A stretch of 64,000 nucleotides of DNA from Ctena decussata (Eukaryota > Mollusca > Bivalvia > Lucinida > Lucinidae). The stretch lies in assembly GCA_963989385.1 (NCBI GenBank), contig OZ022501.1, positions 99,966,502 through 100,030,501 of the forward strand, in the 5' to 3' direction. Of the stretch, positions 1 through 10,690 are shown one piece after another. The notes beneath the pieces are model-generated. The model did not search any database and had not been told where the DNA came from. It was given only the letters and a program-made list of their open reading frames with translations. Made by a program: the position numbers and the translations under genes. Positions within the stretch are counted from its first letter, which is position 1; the number at the start of each line of letters is the position of its first letter.

Positions 1-589
1 GCTATTTGATACATAGATGGGCCGTGGCTATGGTTCGCAACCTAAAGAGAGGCTCCTAAGCTCCCAAACACATCTGAAAGAGACAAAGTTAATATGAGGT
101 AGGGTAGCGTGTAGCAACTCGTTAGTGAGCCTGTAAAGAAAACAAAAAGATATGACAATACATATTAACAGGAGCAAAGCAACCGTGCATTCTCACTTAA
201 ATACCATATTCTTTCATGGATATGCTACGCGGGTTTGTTACGGTGACACAAGTGTTATATTCATATGATACTACAAAGTAGTTTTGCTCTAAGCCTCTTG
301 AGTTAATAGTTTCGAGATAGCAAATAAGGTCTTGGTTCTCTAGAAGATTTTTCACTTTCTTCAAGAGGTGTCTATTAAGTATATAGTATTGATACAAACC
401 AAAGTACCGAAACTTTTATTGATTGTTTGCATTTGTCTTTATATTTTGTTCTAAAACCTGACATCAGAACAATAACGTCTGTGGTGCTAGTCGTTGACGA
501 GTTAACATCCTAGGTAATAAAATAGGTACTATAGCGCATATCTTAGTCAAAGGTGCCTATGTGTGTCCCTGATCGTAGTCTTCCCACAG
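1..589. other. intergenic DNA, nothing recognised
   Basis: AT-rich non-coding sequence. I see no coding exon, RNA gene or clear repeat here. The 66-codon minus-strand frame at 197-397 has no recognisable domain and is treated as chance. Confidence 0.5.
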
Positions 590-653
590 ACTATGCTTCC
601 GCTGTTTGCACATCAACAGAATCTGTTCATGTGCAAACAGCGAGAAGCATAGT
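590..653. repeat. near-perfect hairpin, 24-bp stem
   Basis: The arms at 590-613 and 629-653 are reverse complements apart from a single extra base; the core is gctgtttgcacat against atgtgcaaacagc. The loop is 15 nt (614-628). A transcript would fold into a strong stem-loop. It may be a foldback element remnant or a small-RNA precursor; nothing in the sequence decides between them. Confidence 0.7.
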
Positions 654-862
654 TGGTGAGAAGTTAAATCGAGTCTACTGTTTTCGTTTCTTTTATGTAT
701 TCTTTGTTTCTACAGGATCTTCTTACAGAATCTACTCAGCAGAGCATATAAAATCGTCTGAAAGCTTAAATCGTACAAAGTTGAGAAAATTTGAACCGGT
801 GGAAGGGTGGCGAGGAAAGGGGCTAAATGGCTTTTTTCTTGTCATGTTTTGCGTGGCGTCTA

Positions 863-890
863 TTTTTTTTTTTTTTTTTTTTTTTTTTTT
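863..890. repeat. poly(T) tract, 28 T
   Basis: A run of 28 T residues. It may be the poly(A) tail of a minus-strand retroelement, but I recognise no retroelement beside it. It produces a polyphenylalanine or polylysine stretch in chance frames on either strand. Confidence 0.9.
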
Positions 891-1327
891 AGCTTTTCCG
901 ATTTGATGTGTACGGCAGGATATGTTAAGCGATTGCATTTTCTGACTTAGAATGCTCGAAGCTGGACACTTTCCGCTAGGGCTTCTACAGTCAAGGACCA
1001 AAATTATTTCTACAAAATCAATTTTCCCATAGGCTTCAGTGTATTTTCATGTTTACTGGACAGGATTTTTGACACTCCTGCTCAACGGAACAAAATAGTT
1101 TTGGTACTGGTAGAAAGCTAGATAAATAATGCAAACACTCTATTTGTTTTATATCAATTGTTCATCTTATACTTAACCAAGAAGTACCTTAAAAAAAAGA
1201 TAATTGCTGAAAGTAACAACGCCGTGGGTTCTTTAAATACGAAAGATATATAAGAAATGGCTATTAAAAGAACAAGAGACTATTCTAGGTAAGGTTACAC
1301 TCATTAAATTGAAATCAGTTCATAAAT
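891..1327. other. intergenic DNA, nothing recognised
   Basis: AT-rich sequence with no exon, RNA gene or repeat that I recognise. Confidence 0.4.
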
Positions 1328-1443
1328 GAACCGCGATACAAAATAAGCAACAAAGTGGTATATGCGCCCAACCAAGACTAAGATCAGCCTGGACATCCGC
1401 CGAGTATGATCAGAGTCGTCACTGTCCGCATGGATCTTGCTTA
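1328..1443. mobile_element. foldback element FB1, left half only
   Basis: It matches the left arm of the FB1 family described at 3774-3998, including gatcagcctgg followed by a tgatcagagtc block. It stops near the centre of the element, so only half a copy remains and it cannot fold back on itself. Confidence 0.6.
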
Positions 1444-1744
1444 ATATATAATTTTCAATTTCAGTTGAATCTTTGCGGTATCATCCTGGTGTGATTTTGT
1501 AGCATACTATCTTCTAATTTTTTTGTGGTTGCTGTTGTTTTGCCTTGGCTCCTAACTGATTTCGGTGAATAGTAACACCTATAAGTCAGCGATTAAAATC
1601 CGAATGCACCTTGTCGTACAGAAGCATTTATTAGCCATAAAATTTGTTTTCACGTTCTTTTTTGTAGATTTTCTATTCATTAATAACAGCTTTATCTGTA
1701 AAATATTTAGACCAGAAACAAATCGTTGAAGTAAAATTTTTAAA

Positions 1745-2505
1745 AATATGAAGACCGGGCACAGATACTGCTGATGATGAAGATATTCTTCACAGAGGAT
1801 ACTGAGGTTGAAGATCTAGTCAAGGGTGCGTCTTCCGGCTCTGAATCCAGCCTGATCTTCAGCAACAGTCATTTCAGCTTGGGGTTTGAGACTTTTCACT
1901 TTTCAAATGAACTTCAACGTGACTACTCAGACGACTGATGCGGCTGATAGTTCTGCAGTTCTGGCAGAGCTATAGGTTGCCCATTTTAGGGAGTGTAATA
2001 ATCAGCGGCTGAGTCCATTGGGGTCTACCATTCTCGTGTTCTTCGGATTTTGTAACAGATCTTTGTTAAAACAACAATCATGGTCTCCCCGCCTGCTTGG
2101 ACAAGATCTGCTGCTATATTATCAAATCTGGCAGACTTCTCATTTTTCAGTGCATATACTGCAATCTCAATTTCGTCATGGATGATTGGTTGTAGATCTT
2201 CTGGTTGCTGCATGAGTGCAGTCCAGAACTGTATTGTCACCACAACTCCCACGGCTGTAGAGCTCTGAGCAATATTCTGTCCATCAGCTAGGAAGATTTG
2301 TTATTCTGTTAGACATTTCTCAGACTTGTCCTTGATAGTTATGGACCTACTCTGCGTCTCTGAAGTTAGATCCTTCACCAGCTGATATACTTCCTTGCTG
2401 TTTTTGTTTTGTTCAGGCAAGTTAAAGACTCCTCACACTGAGTACCTATCTAGTACTCCGTTGTTTTCTTCACGTCCTTCTGAACCCTTTTGTTAGCTTT
2501 TCTGT
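1745..2505 (-). mobile_element. RTE-like LINE fragment, reverse transcriptase region
   Basis: Read on the minus strand, this decays from a non-LTR retrotransposon ORF. Around 2025-2252 one frame reads PEDLQPIIHDEIEIAVYALK and then DNIAADLVQAGGETM; near 1760-1880 another frame reads EDQAGFRAGRRT followed by IFNLSILCEEYL. The same blocks recur in the longer copy at 59370-61345. Known family knowledge places these in the reverse transcriptase domain of an element usually grouped with RTE, with an endonuclease upstream. This copy lacks the endonuclease start and the 3' end and carries stops and frameshifts, so it is dead. Clade assignment is inference. Confidence 0.8.
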
Positions 2506-3773
2506 ATTGAGGCTTGTTTTGACAGAAATGTCCCATATCCCAAAAATTAAATTTCAATATTCCTTATCATAACTAAAATCCCAAATATCCTTGTATCCCT
2601 TAAAAACTAAGTGTCACGGACTCTTAAAAAATCCCACGCCCTGGCTGTGGATCGAAGTTACCGCAAGGCAGTACAAGTGTATGATATACCTAACCTATAC
2701 CCTGTGACATAAGGCAAATATCTCGTATCCCGAAATACCCTACACAAGCCTCAAGATTTTAAATAATTCATCAGGTCTTAATGGATATCCAAGGGGTTGA
2801 CGAAAAAGAGTAAAAATTGGAACAGTTCGGATGCTGTAAGGTACGAACTATAAGAATTAAACAAAAAATGAAGATTTTTGACGTGCTTCAAGATCAAAAC
2901 TCTGTTTCATAGTTGTAGACGTTGTTTCTATCGTTTGTTATCCAAGAGCAAATCGGTTTGAAAACGGAAATTCCAAACAATTTACACTACGAATTCTTGG
3001 TATATATTGAAGAGGTGTATGTTGTCTGAAGTACTGATTTAGCTCCCCTTACCCGATGGCTTCAGGGCTGCGGGCAGCTAATTGGACAGCCAGGCTTCGT
3101 CGTCCGTCAGCACTGTCAGACGACTACTCTTAAAACCGCTACACTGATTGTTACCATACTTCATGTGGGGCTCTGGGCTTGGGAAATGGACAATAACTAA
3201 AATAATTGTGGTCCAAAATTTAAAAAAAAATTTTCGCCAAGGCCGGCAAAAACATTTTTTCTGATGCTTTTTGATGGGAAAAAACTAGAACATGAGTTCA
3301 TGGAAATTTACCTTTAAAAATCTTCTGCACTGGAACCAAAAGATATATGGCATTGTTACCTTGTACATAAATTTCGTAGGGCATTATTCAGGTTATAGTG
3401 TTATACGAGTAAATACATGATTAAACTTTTCACCAATAAAAAGTTGCAATGCCATTAAATTGTGTCATTTCTCTTTGTCATCTAATGGATTTGAGAACAC
3501 TGAACCACAAGTCACGAGTCTGAATAAACGAGAGTTGTAGAAATTTAAAATTAAGTCCAATGTACGACCGGAAAATGTCGGGGAAAATATGCACGCCCAA
3601 TGCTTTTAGATTTTAAAAATAGCATTACTATCATTGATTTTCATCTATATAGCACCAAAGTTAGATATTGATGTATATATGGCTAATGCAAAGGTCAGAC
3701 TGAAATAATAATCACCGGAAGATAGACTTTGGTACAGTATTTTATTTTCCTTGGTCAATATTGAAGTATATTT
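2506..3773. other. intergenic DNA, nothing recognised
   Basis: No coding exon, RNA gene or repeat family recognised. Only short AT-rich low-complexity runs are visible. Confidence 0.4.
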
Positions 3774-3998
3774 GGGCCGCGACAACTTATGTGGTTGTGC
3801 GCCCAGCGCAGACTCAGATCAGCCTGGGTATCCGCCCAGTCTGACCATAGTCTTGGCTGTCCGCACGGAAGTTGCTTAGACCCTTAGCTACCCCTAAGCC
3901 CTTAGCAAAGAGTCTGATCGGACTGGGCGGTTGCCCATGCTGATCTGAGTCTGCAATGGGCGCACAATCACTTTGTTGGTTTTCTCGTGTTGCGGCTC
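3774..3998. mobile_element. foldback element FB1, full copy 1
   Basis: A 225-bp element whose halves are imperfect reverse complements. The left arm starts gggccgcgaca and contains gcgcagactcagatcagcct; the right arm ends gtgttgcggctc. It is flanked on both sides by attt, a possible 4-bp target-site duplication. Related copies lie at 11813, 43036 and 49922, plus a half copy at 1328. There is no coding capacity, so movement would need a transposase from elsewhere. The superfamily is unknown to me. Confidence 0.75.
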
Positions 3999-4299
3999 AT
4001 TTGTTATTGGCAAATGTTCAAACCTATCAGAAACCGTATTAATGTTATAGTCTATGTATAATTCCAGAACACTAGCTACTAAGCTGGCTGCTATAGAGGT
4101 ATCATATATCAACATTATGCACGAGCCTTGTTAGTGTCTTTCTTTATATGGCCTATCTCTGCAGATCTGTGGATTTCTTGTTATTTTTACAGCTTGATGT
4201 ACATTTTCATAAATGTCAAGTCTATAACCTTGCACGGTTGGCGGGGCACCAAAGATGGCTGTAACAATCTCTGTCCAGCTGGTCATATCTCTAATGGCT

Positions 4300-4590
4300 G
4301 CAGGCCGGGCCGGGTAGAGCAATCGGTAGGGCACCTGACTCGTAAGTCAGAGGTCCTGGGTTCGAATCTCGGTCTGGCCACATACTTGCGTTTCTCCTTC
4401 CGCCGATTCAAGAAGGGCAGTTGTCAGTTACTGGCGAAAGTATGTGCACTTAGTACTGGTTAACCGCTTAGGAGGTCTAAGCCTGCCCAGGAATAGTGTG
4501 GTTAGGTTAACTGACAGTCCCGACATGACCTTAGTTGTTTACCGTGGACGTTAAGCATCAAATCAACCAACCAACCAACCAACTAATGGC
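4300..4590 (+). mobile_element. tRNA-derived SINE (family S1), full-length copy
   Basis: The head resembles a tRNA: a box A-like stretch gtagagcaatcggtagggc, a CTGAC/GTCAG anticodon-like stem, a good box B (ggttcgaatct at about 4359) and a 3' acceptor-like tctggcca. It is followed by a family body with gttaaccgcttaggaggt and gcctgcccaggaatagtg, and ends in a CAAC-rich tail (about 4562-4582). The body recurs at 7317, 40690, 45608 and 61621. The anticodon-like loop is not that of a normal tRNA, so this is a Pol III retroposon and not a tRNA gene. It resembles tRNA-derived SINEs reported from molluscs; the exact family is unchecked. Confidence 0.88.
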
Positions 4591-4629
4591 TGCTTGGATC
4601 TTTATTACTGCTCCACTAAAGTAAATTAA

Positions 4630-6605
4630 ACAAGAGGGCCAAGAGGCCCTGAATCGCTCACCTGACCAAAAAGGTTAAAGGTCAAACAAGGGTCATCATT
4701 TAACAAACCTGATAGTTTGCAACCACTTCAAATGGTTTTGAAGAAGATTTTTGAATATTTTTCTATGTATTGCTATAGTTCAAACCCTGGACCCCCTGGG
4801 GCCGGGCCATTTTGGACCCTGTGGCCATCATTTGAATAATTTTGGTAAAGGACCACTAGGCAATGCTACATACTAAATTTCAAGCATCTGAGCCACGTGG
4901 TTCTGAAGAAGAAGATTTTTGAATATTTTTCTATGGTTCAAACCCAGGACCCCCTAGGGTGGGGCCATTTTAGACCCTGGGGTCATCATTTGAACAAACT
5001 TGGAAAAAGACTACTAGGCAAAGCTACATACCAAATTTCAAGCATCTGAGCCTTGCGGTCCTGAAGAAGATATTTTTTTAAATTTTTCTATGTATTTCTA
5101 TGGTTCAAACCTGGGACTCCCTGCCCCGGGGCCATTTTGGACCCTAGGGCCACCATTTGAACAAACTTGGTAGAGGGCCACTAGGCAATGTTCCATACCA
5201 AATTTCAAGCATCTGAGGCAAGCAGTTCTGGTGAAGAAGATTTTTAAGTATGTTTTAGTTTCGAACCAAAGTACCCCTGCCCCAGGGCCATTTTGGACCC
5301 ATGGGCCACCATTTGAACAAATTTGGTAGAGGACCACTAGACAATGCTTTATACCAAATTTCAAGCAGCTGAGCCTTACGGTTCTCAAGAAGATGATTTT
5401 TAAGTATTTTTTAGTTCCGAAACCCAAGACCCCCTACCCCAGGGCCAATTTGGACCCTGGGGCCACCATTCAAAAAACTTGGTAGAGGACCACTAGGCAA
5501 TGTTCCATACCAAATTTCAAGCATCTGAGCCAAGCAGTTCTGGAGAAGAAGATTTTTAAGTATTTTTAAGTTTCGAACCCAAGACCCCCTGCCCCAGTGC
5601 CATTTTAGACCCTGGGGCCACCATTTGAACAAACTTGGTAGAGGACCTATAGACAATGCTTCATACCAAATTTCAAGCCTCTGAGCCAAGCAGTTTTGGA
5701 GAAGAAGATTTTTAAGTATTTTTAAGTTTCGAACCCAAGACCCCCTGCCCAAGAGCCATTTTGGACCCTGGGGCCACCATTTGAACAGTCTTGGTAGAGG
5801 ACCTTTAGACAATGCTTCATACCAAATTTCAAGCCTCTGAGCCAAGCAGTTCTGGAGAAGAAGATTTTTAAGTATCTTTTAGTTTCAAACCCAAGACCCC
5901 CTGCCCCAGGGCCATTTTGGATCCTGGCGCCACCATTTGAACAAACTTGGTAGAGGACCACTAGGCAATGTTACATACCAAGTTTCAAGCATCTGAGCCA
6001 AGCAGTTCTGGAGGAGAAGATTTTTAAGTATTTTTAAGTTTCGAAACCCAAGACCCCCTGCCCCAGGGCCATTTTGGACCCTGAGGCCACCATTTGAACA
6101 AACTTGGTAGAGAACCACTAGACAATGCTTCATACCAAATTTCAAGCCTCTGAGCCAAGCAGTTCTGGAGAAGAAGATTTTTAAGTATCTTTTAGTGTCA
6201 AACCCAAGACCCCCTGCCCCAGGGCCATTTTGGACCCTGGGGCCACCATTTGAACAAACTTGGTAGAGGACCACTAGGCAATGTTACATACCAAATTTCA
6301 AGCATCTGAGCCAAGCGGTTCTGGAGAAGAAGATTTTTAAGTATTTTTTAGTTTCGAACCCAAGACCCCCTGCCCCAGGGCCATTTTGGACCCTGGGGCC
6401 ACCATTTGAACAAACTTGGTAGAGAACCACTAGGCAATGCTTCATACCAAATATCAAAGCCCTAGGCCTAGCGGTTTCAGAGAAGATGTCATTTAAAGCA
6501 AATTGTTGACGACGCACGACGCACGACGGACGACGCACGACGGACGACGGACACTGGGTGATCACAATAGCTCACCCTGAGCCTATGGCTCAGGTGAGCT
6601 AAAAA
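4630..6605. mobile_element. non-autonomous element with 11 tandem ~157-bp units
   Basis: The left end carries a small hairpin (agggccaagaggccct) and gctcacctga. The right end carries the complement tcaggtgagc just before position 6600, so the ends are inverted repeats. Between them are about eleven head-to-tail units spaced 152-162 bp, marked by a repeated gaccccctg and gccattttggaccc. The right side has a short degenerate minisatellite of gacgcacgac/gacggacg type (6508-6552). This architecture resembles the pearl-type or Helentron-related non-autonomous elements known from bivalves (inference). Open minus-strand frames inside it are chance products of the repeat and show the same block in many frames. 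Confidence 0.8.
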
Positions 6606-7130
6606 TCTGCGTAAAATACAAAATTTAGTCAAAAAATGAGACAAAAAGATGTTGAGCTGTAAATATTTACCCTTTTCCTCAATGGAAAAATTAAAAATAA
6701 CTGCCTTAGGTTGTTTAAATACCATTGTTCCATTTCTCATACAAACACTATACTTTGTGCTTACAGTCAGTTCCTGATTTTCCTACTTACTTTTATACGT
6801 TTCGCACAATCTGGCAATATCGCAGTTCATTTGTTCTGTTTCATACGCATACAATAGGCTGTCTCCTTTCAGGTGGTGGTGTTGAGATTACTGCGCTTTA
6901 GTGTGGTCAGTATCTGGGGTGCCCCACCTACCCATTTGTGAGGAGCCATCTGGGGTGCCCTGCCTACCCATTTGTGGGGAGGACATAACTAATGTTGCTT
7001 GTGGTCCGACCCAATCGCTTGTACTTTTTGTGGCAATAAAATATGTTTAAACTAAACTAGTGTGGTCAGTCAGTTGCAAGCTTGAAGTAGTTTTCGCCGG
7101 CTCACAGTCATTTTAGTATGGCCCAGCCCA
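6606..7130. other. intergenic DNA with a short internal duplication
   Basis: No exon recognised. Around 6915-6980 a segment containing ctggggtgcccc and tacccatttgtg is present twice in tandem. An AT-rich tail containing aataaaatatgtttaaac near 7035 resembles a retroposon 3' end and has a relative near 19120. Confidence 0.4.
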
Positions 7131-7192
7131 AATCGGAGCACCACTCGGCCAATTCCGTGAATTCACGGAATTGGCCGAGCGGTGTTCCGATT
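7131..7192. repeat. 62-bp palindrome, copy 1
   Basis: Centred on a gaattc at 7159-7164, the two 31-nt arms pair with only two mismatches (core ccaattccgtgaattcacgg). A degenerate copy of the same palindrome, also 62 bp, lies at 18676-18737, so this is a dispersed element and not a local accident. Confidence 0.85.
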
Positions 7193-7316
7193 GGACACAC
7201 TGTGGTCAGGAAACCATGTCGGATTACTTTTGTCTTTTCCACTGCACCATTGATGGAAATGGCATCTTTGAGAGACCCGTGCGGTTCATGCATTTATTGA
7301 CTGACATATGAAATCG

Positions 7317-7500
7317 CTGTTGTTGTTGTTGTTTTGTTGTTTTACGTCCAAGGTAAACAGCTATGGTCATGTCGGGACGTTCAGTTAACCTAATCACTAT
7401 TCCTGGGCAGGCTAACCAGAGCTAAGTGTACTTTCGCCAGTAACTGACAACTGCCCGGGATTCTTGGATCAGCGGAAGGGGAAGAAACAGTCTCCACGAA
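7317..7500 (-). mobile_element. SINE S1, copy lacking the tRNA head
   Basis: The copy is inverted: (TTG)n at 7317 is the complement of the CAAC/CAA tail, followed by the family body (complement of gggcagttgtcagttactgg). It stops before the tRNA-like head, so it is a 5'-truncated insertion. Confidence 0.75.
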
Positions 7501-9309
7501 AGTAAGTCAAATGAAGAGAAACCAGTTTAGCTGCCTGGCGGTCCTAGGCTACCATTACCTATAAGCCCTAATGCATAGGAAAGGGCATGGTTAGTCAGCA
7601 ACGGAGTGATGCACCAACATTGCATAGTAGAAAAGTCATGGTTGGTGGTTTTCTGATCTATATATGCTGCTAGACATTATGGGGGCCTGGTTGAACTAGG
7701 CTTCAGTCTTATTATTCAACGCTGTGTGTGCTCATAGTACTGCTTCTTCTATACTCTAAATCAGTCTCCAGAAGCCAAACAGTTCAATATATCTAAATTT
7801 GAACACGTTGTTAGTAACACGTGAAAAGAATGAAATATCTATGTCAAGTTATTGTAAATAAAGTTGATGACAGACAATTCGTATTGACTTATACCCTAAG
7901 TACATCACTAAATCAACTTGACTTTATTCTACGTCTGTTTGTCAGTATTTATTGTCTGCTACATTTCAATAGTACATTAATGTAGATGATTCTAGAATCG
8001 AGTATATAAACTTTTTAGATGTATTAAGTACTCTTGATTCGAAGCACAAACGCTACAAATGATATGTACTTTGAATCAAAAAGCTGTCCAAATTTTTAAA
8101 GCATACAAAAATAACTTTGTTACTACAGAGTTGCAGAAGAGCTTTCCAAGAGAATAGTACAAACATACTCACAAGCATTGCAAACTAGAAGACACCCAAA
8201 CGAGTTTATCGCTTTGTTGCGTTTTATCAAGAACCTTCGATGAAACCCTTGTTTTAGAAACGCGCCAACTATCAGGTTCTGGAATAAAATATATACACAC
8301 ACTTAAGTCTTGTTCTAGAATACATTGCGAATTATGTTTAAATGCCCCAGGTTTTAGCTTTTGTATCTGTGTTGCACTATATACAGGCCCAATAAATGTT
8401 TGGAAAGCTAATCTAATGACATTAAAGGGGGATGAAATCGGTCAACAACGTTTTTCAGCATCCAACTCTGCTTTTATATAAATTTAGTGTTCAGTGATTT
8501 TTATTTTGTTTTTATTTATTTTTATTTTTTTGACCAAAAATAAAATAATAAAAAGTTCCGACTATTGAGATTCTTTTGAAGCCTGGTATACACCAAAACA
8601 AAAGAGTTTGTTCATGATCGGAAATGACATGTGCGACACTGGCCACGCCACGACACAGTTTAGCTGCATTCGGCAACTCACCTATCGTTCACAAAGTTGC
8701 TTCCTGTTGTACTGTACAACAGTGAGTTGGGGATAAAACTTCATGGCGGCACCATTCTGACTCAGGAGTAGACGCTTGGAGCCTAACCACCAATGCCTTT
8801 GCTTCCTCTTGGTGATAATGCATGCTATATATTTTGGCCTCGTTTAGGCATATTGCTCATAGATTTAGGTAACGGCTGGTGTCTATGATTGTGACAGTTC
8901 CTGGGCATCTTTATTATTACTTTGATAACGAGATACAATCAGGAATTTATTTGAAAGATGAAAATTAACTACCATCCTTGACAAATGATAAGTATGAAGG
9001 TGATTACCCGTTTTGGTCTGGGATGCCATGGAGGCATATCGACAGCCGATAGATATCCTATACGCTAAATGAATGCACGTTTCGTGTATCATACTATATG
9101 ATAACACTTGGTTTTATCCAGGCTGTTTGGAGACTCAATGATAGTAGAAAAGACTGTCATATAATGTTTCTCAGACAGCAGACGTACAAAAATCGGTATG
9201 GGACTGATAAGCGTTATCATCGTAGAAATAACTTTATGTTACTATGTTTTGTTTAAGTCTATAAACTACATCAACCGCAGAATATTGAACTATCAGTCAC
9301 GATAATTAA
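7501..9309. other. intergenic DNA, little recognised
   Basis: No exon or repeat family recognised over most of this stretch. A near-palindrome of ctgttgtac type lies at about 8703-8721, inside a looser inverted pair (caactcac and gtgagttg). Confidence 0.4.
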
Positions 9310-9857
9310 CCCTCTAGTGCCCGGTGTATCATATCTGCTACATGACTCTGTTTTGGTGCCGTGACCAGGATATTGACTTGTATGTTATGTTATACTGCTA
9401 GAATATCAATTAAGATATCAGGAAATAATATTAAACCATTCCAGTTATAATAATATGGCTAAAGTGCATTTATCAGCCGCCAAAAGTCGCCATAGTTCGA
9501 AAACACAAAATGTATCATATATGATACATCGGGCAATAAAAACAAAAAATGTGATATTGACTTTACTTATTCAGATATCCCTGATACATTTATGCCAATA
9601 AATTAGTTTTCATACATCCTTTTTTTGTCCAAAAAGGTGCCCTGTAATTATTGTTAACACTTGAGTTATTCGCCCTGAAAAAAGCTACTTTTTAAAAATT
9701 AATGCCCAATGTAGCATATATGCTACATGTATATCTCAGCAACCTTGGACCTCAACACAAATTCAGACCCTGTTTTCAATTTGACTTCCCAAAGCTAGTG
9801 GCTGGATGGAATATAAATGTTTTCTTATAGTGCATTCTATGTTTGGGCACTAGAGGG
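9310..9857. mobile_element. piggyBac-type MITE, 548 bp
   Basis: Perfect 13-bp terminal inverted repeats, ccctctagtgccc at 9310-9322 and gggcactagaggg at 9845-9857, are each directly flanked by TTAA (9306-9309 and 9858-9861). A TTAA target duplication plus a CCC-starting repeat is the signature of the piggyBac superfamily. The inside has no transposase reading frame. It carries several short dyads of the type tgtatcatat/atgatacat and gtagcatatatgctac. It is a non-autonomous element that would need a piggyBac transposase supplied in trans. Confidence 0.88.
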
Positions 9858-9861
9858 TTAA

Positions 9862-10690
9862 TATACTAACAGAGGCAAATACCTTCAAAGAAAGATAAAC
9901 GTCGAACGGAAAATTCATAGTTATATTTGCAATTCAGGATAAGCAGCTTGATACTTATTGATTTTGTAGTCTGTCATCATTGATTTCTTCCTTAAAGAGT
10001 CAGTCGGCCTGAAAACGGTGACTAAAATATGAATCACAACAAAGATGTTTTGAGACAGAATTTGTAATCATGTGTCATATGCCTTATTTTTGAGTATATT
10101 GTTTTCACTGGATGAGGTTGAGTATTAAAAACAGATTATTCTTTGCAGAGTGACATGACAAAATCAGATAATCAACATGCCACAAATATCTTTGGAGATG
10201 TCGAAACAACTGATGCCATTTAGAGTCAGGCACATTGTAAACAGGATACAACTCGATATCAGCCTTTATAGATCTGGGAGAATGTGTTTGAAACAGAATC
10301 TACAGTTCAGACAGTTTGCTATGATCACATTGGCCAGTTTTCGACAGTAATATAAACTATTTCCTTAGGTGAAAGGCTGCACATTGAGGAAAAAAACAGC
10401 CATTCTCATTTTGCTTCCACTCTCATTGGGATCATAGCTGAAAGGAAAGTTTTGACCCGTCCCCAAGAACTAATTCTTTCCTTTAAGAGTGAACCTTCGC
10501 TGTCTAAGGGCATAAATAGGAAGACAATAAAAATGGATCGCTTTGTAAGAAAACGGCGAAAAACTACTAAGAAGAAACCCAAACACTTTAAAGAGTATAT
10601 AACATATACTAGAAAATGTGAGCGGAGCTCACCTATACCCCCGACCAGCAGCACCGCCCAGTGAAACCACGACTTTATGAAACCAATCTC
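9862..10690. other. intergenic DNA, nothing recognised
   Basis: AT-rich. A 70-codon lysine/arginine-rich plus-strand frame at 10452-10664 has no recognisable domain. Its end runs into the repeat element that follows, and I do not call it a gene. Confidence 0.4.

Noticed and set aside
553..906. 117-codon plus-strand frame
   Set aside because: It covers a hairpin and ends in the poly(T) tract (polyphenylalanine); no domain.
4318..4385. Genuine tRNA gene
   Set aside because: The anticodon arm does not give a standard 7-nt loop with a 5-bp stem, and the sequence is the head of a dispersed SINE.
5098..6565. Several overlapping minus-strand frames as a repeat protein
   Set aside because: They lie in tandem ~157-bp units of a mobile element, jump between frames and show no consistent codon pattern.
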